Below, in pieces: positions 35,182 to 45,079 of a stretch of DNA of 64,000 nucleotides (position 1 is the stretch's first letter; each line of letters opens with the position of its first letter). Made by a program: the position numbers and the translations under genes. Origin of the DNA: Pyrrhoderma lamaoense (lineage: Eukaryota; Basidiomycota; Agaricomycetes; Hymenochaetales; Hymenochaetaceae); contig NBAZ01000005.1 in assembly GCA_002794735.1 (NCBI GenBank), forward strand, positions 310,001 through 374,000, in the 5' to 3' direction. The notes under the pieces were generated by a model, which ran no database searches, was not told the DNA's origin, and saw only the letters and a program-made list of their open reading frames with translations.

Positions 35182-35192
35182 CTGCGGCGCAG
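35182..35192 (-). promoter_or_regulatory. CTGCGCCGCAG motif upstream of KEP-B
   Basis: It starts 199 bp before the KEP-B start codon. The sequence around it (GATGCTGCGCCGCAGTT, and CGGGATCCGA further out) matches the KEP-A promoter. Confidence 0.55.
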
Positions 35193-36416
35193 CATCTTTT
35201 GTGTTCTCGGATCCCGTCGATCAACGTTGTTCTGAGTTCGAGGAGCTGAACTGTCATAGAGTATGCCATAACTATGTTCTATTGTGCTTCAGCCGTCGAT
35301 TCTTGTCTACACGTGAGTATGTTCTCGAGCGTACTAGAAGCTGTTACGCGTAAGTTGAAAAACTACATTGGGCTATTAATATGTGTCCATTCTTGTTGAC
35401 CCGGAAAATAAAATCTTCAGTATTTTTAAAGTTTGATATCAGATATTCTATGCAAATGGTGAATGTATTTATAGGTTGGATTTGATCGTCCGTTCCAATC
35501 TAGTATCATGAAGTTGAAAATAGTCGTATTCTTTTTTTAAAGAAACTAAGAAATTGGACAGAAAACAGAAGATGGTGGCCGTCAAGCTGCGGACGAATGA
35601 GATAGTCAAGTTCTCATGCAAATATGCCATCGCCTCGAATTAGGCGAGCTGAGGCTATTGTGTCGGGTGACGTTTAGAAGCAGGCGAAAAGAGTCTTCTA
35701 TGGATGATGAAGTATTTCCCCGGAAAATGGAGTTCAACGAGCATAAACAGGTTAGTTTGTTTGTATGCGAAGCTCATAAAGCCCTTCTAATCCGCAAATT
35801 CTCATTCTCCATGGAGAGTATGGGCTAGACTACTTTTTTTTATAGAAAAATAAGCTTAAGCATGTAGCTTTTTTGGATCATCACTGTGTGTTAACTCGAA
35901 CTGAATAGATATCGTTCGGTGTCTGAGAAACTAGGGAATACTTAGTTCATGCCTACCAGACCTTTTGACGTTTTTTGGTATATGGGTAGAATGGTCGTAG
36001 TCTGATATTTTTTTAATCTCCATACCAGGTATGAATCAAGTACCTTCAGGGTTCACGAGTTCAAACGAGCGCTTAGTCAGCTCATACGAAAACTCAGACA
36101 GTTTCGAGTTTTTTTGGCTTATTAGTTTTCTAATAGCAATAAGAGAAAAAAGGATTATAGTCAGAAGGAATAAGCTTAAGCTGGTTGCTTGCTTCATTCT
36201 CACACATTTATACATATTCATATGGTCTATATGTTGAAATAATGTCCGTTATTGTATTGTATAACACTTTATCTAGGCTTTCGAACTATTGTGATCGTAT
36301 ACAGAGCTATAACGATAATTATACTTATATTTATAGCTATATCAATAGATAGATAGGTAGCACTACGAGTCAAAATGCAATGGGAGCCAGCCCACAAGCA
36401 TGAAAACGACCTTCAC
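35193..36416. other. Intergenic between KEP-B and KEP-D
   Basis: AT-rich, with no supported gene. The string AATAAGCTTAAG occurs twice (about 35848 and 36168). Short open frames (35616-35828, 36031-36237) show no family. Confidence 0.45.
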
Positions 36417-37333
36417 TTAATTGAGTTTCGTCTGCGGGGGTGGAGAAATTGAAGATGTAGTCAAAGGAGGTGGGAGAACCTGCGTGCCGTCAGCTGGCGG
36501 AGAGTTATTTCCTCCTTTTCTTCTTCACGCTTTAACTGAGGCGGATTATTGTTACCTGTAGCTGCTGTAGCTGTCGGGGGAGGCAGGTTCGTGGTAGTCG
36601 TCTCAGGCTGGCGAGGAGGACTGGTGAAGTTGTGTCCTTAGGAGCCTGTCCCGTAGAAGATGTTCGGAGTTGACCCGTTTGTTGTTGTTGTTGTTGTTGC
36701 TGCTGCTGCTGCTGCTGCTGTTGTTGTTGTTGAGTAGCTCCCTGGATATCGTCACGTTTACCCTGAGGCTGCGAATGTACTGGAGAGGTAGTAGCAGGGG
36801 GTGGAATGCCGGTAGAGGTTCCAGGAGGAGGCACTGGACTCGAAGTCGTACGGAGTTGGTTCGTCTGTTGTTGAGGATCTCCCTTGGCGTTATCACGCTT
36901 GTTCTGAGACGGAGGGCGTATCGAGGATGTTACGCCAGGTGGGGGAAGGTTGGTTGAGGACGTATTAGGAGGGGGGACCGGGTTTGTAGAGGTAGTTCGT
37001 ATTTGATCCGTTTGCTGCTGAGGTTTACCCTGGCTGTCATCACGCTTGCTATTAGGTGGGGGGTTTGAGGTCGGGGACGCTTGTGCGATACCTCCACCCG
37101 TTCCCTTGTTATCAGGTTGAGGGACTGGAGAAGTCGAAGTGGAGGGTGGAACCGGAGCACCAGATGGATTTCCATTACCATTGGGTGCTACGTCAGAGCC
37201 TGCACCGGTGTTGGAAGTCTATGAAAGTTAAGGAGTTCAGTAATATAGTCCACAGATAGATATCTAGCAGTACGAACAGGTAAAGCGAAAGCTGAGGCGA
37301 CTACAGCCAAAAAATGATCTGTTTGAAAAGCAT
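36417..37333 (-). CDS. KEP-D: secreted Pro/Gln/Thr-rich precursor with three frame breaks
   Basis: Exon 1 (37278-37333) begins MLFKQI and, after one added T in the six-T run (plus strand A run 37309-37314), continues FLAVVASAFALP, the same signal peptide type as KEP-A to C. The intron (37219-37277, 59 nt) is in the family position. Exon 2 starts TSNTGAGSDVAPNGNGNPSG and has Lys-Arg sites (NSKRDDSQG, QNKRDNAKG, QGKRDDIQG, QLKREE). Each of the first three is followed by a unit carrying a QxRTxS motif (DQIRTTS, NQLRTTS, GQLRTSS). A tract of 18 Gln codons (CAA/CAG) lies at about 36680-36733. Two further single-base losses sit near 36613-36619 and in TTTT at 36516-36519; the last frame ends SISPPPQTKLN. 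All three breaks are one missing base. Confidence 0.65.
36680..36733 (-). repeat. CAG/CAA trinucleotide repeat (18 Gln codons) in KEP-D
   Basis: Four CAA, seven CAG, then seven CAA codons in coding orientation. Such tracts vary in length between strains. Confidence 0.8.
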
Positions 37334-37414
37334 AGTGGATAGTATGTCTTTGATATGATATTCGAGATGAAGAAGTTACTTGTTTGATGAGAGATCTATG
37401 GCCAATATTTCAGC

Positions 37415-37423
37415 CTTTATATA
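37415..37423 (-). promoter_or_regulatory. TATA box of KEP-D
   Basis: TATATAAAG about 82 bp before the start codon, close to the position seen in KEP-A and KEP-B. Confidence 0.5.
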
Positions 37424-37510
37424 CTTTTTACACCAGAGAAGCCATATACTAGTAGCTAGATAGAGCTAGCAACCAGAGCTGTGTTCAACATTCGACATAG
37501 TGGAAGAGGG

Positions 37511-37521
37511 CTGCGCCGCAG
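37511..37521 (+). promoter_or_regulatory. CTGCGCCGCAG motif upstream of KEP-D
   Basis: It starts 178 bp before the KEP-D start codon, with the core inverted relative to KEP-A/B. Because the motif is nearly palindromic, the orientation may not matter. Confidence 0.5.
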
Positions 37522-39496
37522 TACCATACTTCTGTTGGATGACAGTCGGATCGTATATGCGTATAATGGAGCTCCCCTCAGATCAGTTGCGTACAGGGTA
37601 TAGGTAGAGCTACAATTATAATATAGTATCCCTAGTTAGCCAGAAAAGAAATTGTAACAAACTGATACTTTTACTCTGGAACAAAGGTTTTCCGGCCTAT
37701 ACTAGCATACATCTAGTTGTTTATTTACCACTTTTTGTGGAGTATATCAGTTGAAGATGGTTGAAACTGACTATATTCTTATTCTCTAACCCAAAGACGA
37801 GGCGGAGAGAGATCCTTCGCATATTGCCGAAAAGAAGCTGCGGGCGGAAAAGGTCACTGCACCAACTCCTCCAATGTCGTTAGGGCAACAGGGCTGCGAA
37901 AACCAGTGTATATGGCATTTCACATTCTGAGTTACAAGTGTCTTCTACGGTTAGTCTAGTTCCTCAAGTCTATAGGTTGCTACCCTAGAATGGCGATCGC
38001 TTCAAATCAGGATAATCACCGTTTCCAGAAGGGTATGATGAATGGTAGTGGCCCACAACACAGGTTTTTGCCTTCGTTTCAGTGAAGCGTAAAAACATTA
38101 TCCCTCGAAATAGTATTTCAGACGATGAAAAAAAAATAGAGGGTGAACTACCATATTTTAGGGAGGTGGAGAAAATGCCAGGAGCAAGGCGCCCGATGTC
38201 TTTCAAAGGGTTATCCTCTTGTTAGCTCATATCCAGCTTCTTGTGTTATATTGTGTTATTTTCGTGATTTCTCTCGTGATCATATACTTTTATTATGGAC
38301 CGTATGTCATCTGGAAATTGAGGAGCTCTGAATTTCATCAGAAATACTGCCTCTATAGAAACGCGGGTACGAGGGAAATGGATTGCAAGTATATTTTACT
38401 TTCTTTTCATACGTCCAAGAAGCCGACTTCTTTACGGGTTTCCGAGATTCTACTTTTCGAGTACATACACCTCTAGTTCGCTTTAATTTTTCTCTTGTTC
38501 ATTGATCCGTCATAATCCTCTGCTCACTATAGCTCTTGATGTGAGTCTGGGTGAGACATATAGCACTGGATCGTTAAAAAGGGGGACTACTAGATACAAG
38601 ATAGTTGGGGCATGAGACTATGAACAAGTATCACTTCACGAAAATTTGCATAGAGCATGTCTCGCGAAATCTTGATAGTGATATAGTCTTAGTGTGGAGA
38701 TGCGGATTTAGTGGAGCAACAGAGGCTCTACTGTCAGAATCCTCCGGAAAGAAGCCGCAATCCCATTCATGGTGGTCAGGAATAAATAAGCTATAAATGT
38801 GAGCAATTCAACAGTAATGTAAAGCCGATTAATGGCAGCCTATTATTGCATGCAAAGACACTCTTAGCTGTACAAGTGAGCTTGAAGTGATTACCTGCCA
38901 AGTTGGACGCATGAGTATCTGCAAAGTTGGTGTTCACTTGGTCGACGGGATTCTGGTTACTGAACTTTACAAACGTCTCCTTTTCTTTCCTAACCCCTTG
39001 CCATTTATGGCAATACCGAATAACTCATGACTTTAAGGCTTTGTAGCTTATATAATCTACTGGTTATTTAATCTCACTTAATGACTTATGTTAATATAAC
39101 AATCAATTGGAGATGTAGAAAGACTGGCACGGACAGAAAGTAAGAGTTATTGGTTGTTAAAGCTTATTTACATTGTATACTTGCAACATAAATGCTCATA
39201 TGCCAAACGCGAGGGAAATAATTCTACAAAAAACTGTCTCATATCCCACTGCAATTGGAGGTAAAATTTAAAAATCGTAGAATAAGTATACTACTTAAAC
39301 GTCATCATGAGCAATCCGTGTCTCTCTACTTCTTCATAAACCCAAAAACTAACGTCGTCTTGTGACGTGAAATTTTACGAATTTAAGGAGAATTACGTGG
39401 TCGTAGGTATATAAGCACGTGTGATATCTTAATAACAGTAGGTTCGCAAATAGTCATATGTTCCCCCAAAAAACAAGTGTCCACAATGTAAAAACT
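37522..39496. other. Long gene-poor stretch
   Basis: About 2 kb with no supported gene. A GC-richer patch at 37785-37930 is open on the plus strand (reading PKDEAERDPSHIAEKKLRAE and onward) and has coding-like composition. It lacks a clear start and ends after about 45 codons, so it may be a gene relic. The rest is AT-rich. Confidence 0.45.
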
Positions 39497-41660
39497 CTAT
39501 AAGTATTTATTTATCGTCTCCTCTTGTCTAGCCATCCAAAGACCAAATGATGGAGTCCGGAGCCACCTTTCATAGAATTCCCGTTGCTTTGTAGCACTGC
39601 GGAAAGGTAATGGGGATCCATGTACTTTCAGCAAAGCGAAAAACTGATCCCGATTAAATGGTTTCAGAGATCTGGGCCGAGATGAGCTAGTAAGTGACGA
39701 TGGTTTTGAATTATCAGTTGGAGAAGGGATCAATGTGTTAAGGTAACGGTTAAGTGGAACAAGAAACTGGACAGCTCGTGAAGAGAAGTGCTGACGCAGT
39801 TGATGAGACAGGCGACCCTCCGCATCTGTGCTAGATTCAGTAAAACAATTATATCTCTAAAGTCTGAAAGCATACCTATAGGTCTACCACTCTTTATCTC
39901 GGCTTCCAATAGCTTTAGGAGCTCCTTATCCTTCAAAATATATCTATTATGAGATTTCGTCTGCCATCCGGGTGCAGGTCCGGCAATGGGAGATAACCTC
40001 GCTTCCTTTCTGTATTTAAGATGAGGAACCAATAACAAACTAGTCAAACTTCAGTAGCTTACTTTGTCGGAGTTGTGGAGCTTCCAACACTTAACTTGTG
40101 AGGCCAGTGCTTGCACATGCTATCAAAGAGAGGGTTAGTCACACCAAGTAAGAGGCCAGCTTTTGGAGGGTTTTTGTTGACCAATGAATGATAGTCCTTA
40201 TCATGGACAGTAAAGTAAGGTCTGTAATCACCAGACATAGGTACCTATGACTAGCCGATAAGATACTGAAGTGAAGTACCTTCAGAATATTACTCACAGG
40301 CTTCATGACATCCAGAAACCACCAGATAGCTTGGCTTGTTACAGCAGGGGTCAACCCAAAGACGAGGATAGGTTCTCCTAGTAAGACACATTCCCATATA
40401 GACCAAAGATGAGAGATGGATGCAGCAAATAAGTGTAAAGAAGGGGGTGAAGAGGGAGCGGAAGAGGCATAGATCTATAGCAAAAACAATGTCAATAAGT
40501 AAGAAGGGTGTATAGCTAGGAGCGACCTCACAATTGGTTGAGAAGCAACTTTCTCTGTTATAAGTAGTTTTGAGCCGCCTGCTGGTGATCAACAGCTGTT
40601 GGTAGCTCGACAATTAACACAGAACCGAGAAACCCGAGTTCCAGTGTTGTCCCAGGGTCAGGTGGAGGCCTAACGAAATCATGATGTGAGTATTCCTCTT
40701 AGTTAGGTGAAAAAATATACTTGCCAGCTGGCGATATTGTGACAAGCCGACTCTAGCATCGGGCCATCATGTGCTAAGAACATAGGTCCCAGCCTATTCA
40801 CTAATTCAAGATATAAAGCAGGCCAAGGGTTAAAAGTAAGGATAATCATGGATCGCTAGAGAGAACGTGTTAGCGTATAACACAAGATAGAAGCGCAAAG
40901 GGCATACTTGATCATAACCACGAGAGGAACGGTCGTCTCGTTTTCTCCGGAAATATGAGAAACCGTATAGAAAACCATCTTGAGATAATTGCAAAGATCT
41001 CCCTCGTCTCTCTTCCAAGTTGGATTCACGTATTCGGAATGTATGCGCCTCTGCGCCTTCGTCGTAACGGAAAGAGTCAGGTATAGAAGAAAAACATCTA
41101 GTAGTCAGGTTTAAGAGGTGTTGCTTCGACATAAGATGGTGTACAAAAATCTTACATGTTCTCTCTTTCTGATGCGGACATTGGGAAAGGTGGGAAGACT
41201 CCGTCTACCACCGGCCCTTGGTCGAGATCGAAGTTTACTGATTTGATAGTCAGTATCATCTTATCAATAATAACTAACACATACCGACAAGGACACACAG
41301 TATCCAACGTCTTAGTCTTGCGACTACATCATCACTAACGGAAGCGTCCAGGGTGCCAGGGATGAATTCTTTCTCGCGCACGGGACTCCGTACATAACTC
41401 TTCGGTAAGGTTTGCGACCTTGAGAGAAGATGCAAAGATGGTCTCCTCGGTTTGCTCCCTTCTTTCCCTTCTTGGTGATCTGGAGACGTCTGAGGTGCAT
41501 ATGAAGACGAAGGACGTCGAGTTCGACGATCGAGTGCGCTTAATGAAGGAAGTCGACGTAGGTACCGTTCAGGGGTTTTTACGAAAACAGAATCATCATC
41601 GTTTGTGTCCGCGAGACCAAGATCACCGTCACCCGCGTCAAAGCCCGTCATTGAGTTCAT
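39497..41660 (-). CDS. DENND6/AFI1-like uDENN-DENN domain protein
   Basis: DENN-domain proteins are guanine nucleotide exchange factors for Rab GTPases. The start at 41660 gives MNSMTGFDAGDGDLGLADTN and an Arg/Ser-rich head. Spliced exons then give LDQGPVVDGVFPTFPNVRIR, the uDENN start; FSSIPDSFRYDEGAEAHTFR; GFLYGFSYFRRKRDDRSSRG; and MIILTFNPWPALYLELVNRL. SIWECVLLGEPILVFGLTPA follows with AIWWFLDVMKPV, then PYFTVHDKDYHSLVNKN and AGLLLGVTNPLFDSMCKHWP. It ends PSFGLWMARQEETINKYL (stop 39497-39499). The order of FRRKRD, GEPILVFG and PYFTVHD matches DENND6, whose animal members act on recycling-endosome Rabs. About ten short introns. No break was noticed, though not every junction was checked. 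Confidence 0.85.
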
Positions 41661-41904
41661 GAACGTATAGAGAAAAGTTCGCTAGAACCCGTCGCGACAA
41701 AAAGTGGGCCATCCAGACGTGTGATAGAAGCGAAGATCAGGTTGCGGGCCAGTCCAGGCGCGGACGTCCAAGTAGGGCAGTAGGCCACTCGTTGAATGCG
41801 ACGCACATTGTCTCTTAACTTCCTACCACCACCAACCCACTGCCGAGCAAAGTCAGTGATTCATCTTCATTTACATCCGGGACTTATCAAATTGAACATT
41901 GACT

Positions 41905-43039
41905 ATGCTTCAAGCAGTGGAGGAAATCTCAACAGGATCAGACTCGGACTATTCCAAGTGCGTCGGGCCTTTTGTCCTTCGTAAAACTGATCATTGAATG
42001 CGTTTTACCCCATCTTAGCTCTGTAAAGTATCCGTATTTCAAAGTATACAAACAAAATCTGACATTATCTGTCACACTTATCCTCCTCCTTCAAAGTGGA
42101 TATCTTGGTTTCTTTCATCAAAAGGCAATGAGTATTTTTGTGAAGTAGAAGAGGACTATATACTGGACCGTTTCAATCTCACTGGACTTAACACTGAGGT
42201 TCAAAACTACTCTCAAGCTCTTGATCTTATCACCGATAACTTAGGTAAGTACTCGTCTGAATTGCCAAAACACAGGATTTCAAGTCTGCGTTTGTACAGA
42301 CGAGGAAGTTGCAGATGAATTTAGAAACACCCTTGACGTGCAAGCACGTCTTTTATATGGTCTAATTCACGCCAGATGGATCATCACATCTAGAGGTCTC
42401 GCAAAAATGGTACTTGATTGATGAATCAGATAACAATTACTCGTCTAACTCCATCAATCAGTTAGAAAAATACAAGAAAGCGGAATTTGGCCGTTGTCCG
42501 CGTGTTTTATGCCAGTCACAACCTTTACTTCCAGTCGGACTCAGCGATATACCGTATGAAAAGTCTGTTAAGCTCTACTGTGGGCGGTGTGAAGACATTT
42601 ACTCCCCTAAATCTTCTCGGCATGGTTCAATAGACGGTGCATACTTTGGCACATCTTTTCCACATATGCTTTTCCTCGTTTACCCAGCAATGATACCCCC
42701 AAAAAGTGGACCTCCAGATATGACTCTCATGATATCAGGAGGATCTCGTTCTACGGACGCTAGTGATAGCCTCCGACGTCGACGAGCACGAGATGACCCC
42801 GAAGCACTGGCACAAGGGGTCGGTGAAGGTGTAAGTACTGCAGCAGCAGCATTCAAGGCGGAGAGATACCGGCCAAAAATCTTTGGTTTCCAAGTACATG
42901 AAATTGCGAAGTTACAACGATGGCAGGAGGCGGTTAGAAATAAGTAAGCCTAACTACTAGATATATCTTCACTTTCGGCTGATTGGTTCTGTATAGGCAA
43001 GTAGCTAGACTCGAGGAGTATGAGGAACAGGGGATGTGA
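41905..43039 (+). CDS. Casein kinase 2 regulatory (beta) subunit
   Basis: CK2 beta dimerises and carries two catalytic alpha subunits of this broad-acting Ser/Thr kinase. The start at 41905 gives [18 protein letters not shown], then after an intron [40 protein letters not shown] and [37 protein letters not shown] is followed after another intron by [17 protein letters not shown]. The zinc ribbon has Cys pairs CPRVLC and [24 protein letters not shown] and [12 protein letters not shown] follow. It ends EEQGM (stop 43037-43039). The first exon joins the second in frame only if one A is added in the AA at 41956-41957, another likely one-base loss; a different splice choice is possible. A Ser/Arg-rich acidic insert ([20 protein letters not shown]) sits near the C-terminus. 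Confidence 0.92.
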
Positions 43040-43217
43040 TTATTTATCATGGTTACAAAGCTTGTATTAGGCATAAGTATACATATACGGGACGATGAGT
43101 ACCTAAATGTTGTTCTCTAAATATAATTGATATATTTCCTTTGAACAAAGTATCATATCATAATATAATCAAACCTATTCGTATGTTATACAAGGCTTAT
43201 CACTTGTATGTAAGCTA

Positions 43218-44715
43218 CTACAGGGACCTTTCAAGTGCTAACAACTCTGCAAATTTCGTTTGCACTAAGACATCGACTTTCTCCTGATCGGCGGGACGGA
43301 GTGGGCCTCTCACTATACCCTTTCCATAACCAAACTCTTTGGAAATGACTGCCTTCAGTCCACCCACACCCCCTATTTTCTTAACAGCCCAGTCACCATG
43401 AGAGATTAGCGTCTGGAGCTTATGAACTTCACACATCTTCTCCTTATCTTCCTGAGCTTCCTTCCACAATTTATACAGACGGCTGTGAACTTTTGGGAAT
43501 GCATTTACGCTCGCACCTATTATTCCAGCACCACCAACAAGTAAGGCTGGTATCATCACATCCGATGCACCAGGGAATACTATGAACTTGTCTTGGGAGA
43601 AAGTCGAAGTTAGACGATGCAATTTTCCAATATTACAGCACGAAAGCTTAGTCCCGACAATATTAGGATGTGCAGCCAATACCGCGAGTGTATCTGAGTC
43701 TATATCTATCCCTGCAGTGACAGTAGGGAAATTGTAAATCATGACAGGGATAGGTGAACCGTCGGCCACCTAAAACCAAGAAGTCCATTAGATTATTGAT
43801 CTTCAAATAGCTTCTTTGGTTTCATAAGCATAGGATAGAAATCATGTTAAGCTGTATCACAGCGTGTTCTCGAGTATTTACTAGCAGAAAAAAGGTCTCA
43901 CAACTCACAGAAAGATGAAATTGTGTGATAGCTTCTTTTGTCATCTGTGGTAACCATGTCGATGGTGTAAGTACCAAGGCTATGGGAGGTAACCCAAGAA
44001 TGCAATTCGATCAGTGATCCAAGATGGATGCATATATAATCAGTAAAGATATGGGAATCAGATTCATTGCACTTTACCATGACTAGCACCAGCCTCCTTG
44101 GCCTCCTTACACAGCTCAATCGTTTCCCGCGTCGACTGCGCTCCGGTCCCTGCAATCACAACTACATCCTTAAACCCATTCCCATCTAATGTCTCGCGTG
44201 TAATACGCAGCGTAGTCGACCGTTCAGCATGTGAGAGATGTTGTGCCTCTCCATTCGATCCTTGCACCAGTATCCCCGTTACTCCTCCCTATGTCGACAG
44301 ATCCACGTGGGTATACATAGATAAGATACTTGTAAACGTCCGCATTCAAAAAATTAGAGGAATAAGCAAAGAACGAAGAAGAAGAGGTCAAAGATAAACA
44401 CGTTTTAGGATGATTGTCTTGTTAATCGACCAAATCAACCATTGATGAATTATTTTTACGATCTCAGTGGATATATGCAAAAACCGTATAAATAGCAGCC
44501 ATACTCCTTCCTATCTCTTGCCACACTTTTTCACCCGAATTGAAACGTAATATAACGAAAAAAAAGTTAGATAATAAGTAAATCTACTTCACCTTTGCCA
44601 GGCGTAAGGCGTGTGCTTTAATAGCAGGGATATCAAGTTCGTCATTTTCGGTAAAAAAGCATACAGCAGGGACGTAGACTCCGGGAGGAGGAGGCAATGA
44701 TTTAGTAGTTGACAT
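43218..44715 (-). CDS. DapA/HOGA-family class I aldolase
   Basis: The gene belongs to the dihydrodipicolinate synthase/N-acetylneuraminate lyase family of Schiff-base aldolases. Fungal members without lysine-pathway partners are often 4-hydroxy-2-oxoglutarate aldolase-like. The start at 44715 gives MSTTKSLPPPPGVYVPAVCF and FTENDELDIPAIKAHALRLA. Then come GGVTGILVQGSNGEAQHLSH, RITRETLDGNGFKDVVVIAG, GAQSTRETIELCKEAKEAG, and LVLTPSTWLPQMTKEAITQF. The second half has SPIPVMIYNFPTVTAGIDID with the catalytic Tyr, and NIVGTKLSCCNIGKLHRLTS with the Schiff-base Lys, then FPGASDVMIPALLVGGAGII. The stop is 43218-43220. Intron lengths vary, including one of about 180 nt near 44398-44590. Exact substrate unknown. 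Confidence 0.85.
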
Positions 44716-45079
44716 CCCTTAGTTTTTTTTTTGAATGCGTTCGGTTGTGGATGTGCTTGTATGTACCACTGTATAACGTACAATGCTGAAAGAATGACTC
44801 AATTCAGGGAAGACCAGGTCATAATGAGGACCCTCTGGGAATTGATTTTTTTATTGGATTAACCGCACCCATGGGACTTGCTTCAGCGGACCGCGTTATT
44901 CAATCGTGTTGTTCCCTTGTACCGGATCATATTCTTAATTGCAAAGAGACTTAGATAGTATGTTCTCTAAAAACAATCCATTATTATATCTGCGATCCAC
45001 GGGATTGTAGCATACTAGTTTACTATCAAATAAAATACACAATATGTAATAGTACAGATACAATATATTAATATATATA
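44716..45079. other. Intergenic between the aldolase and UBP8
   Basis: AT-rich; aldolase promoter and UBP8 3' end. No gene seen. Confidence 0.5.

Noticed and set aside
14928..35192. Inverted KEP-A/KEP-B copies as ends of a large transposon
   Set aside because: The DNA between them holds ordinary housekeeping genes, no transposase, and the copies are protein-coding genes with promoters; no target-site duplication was seen.
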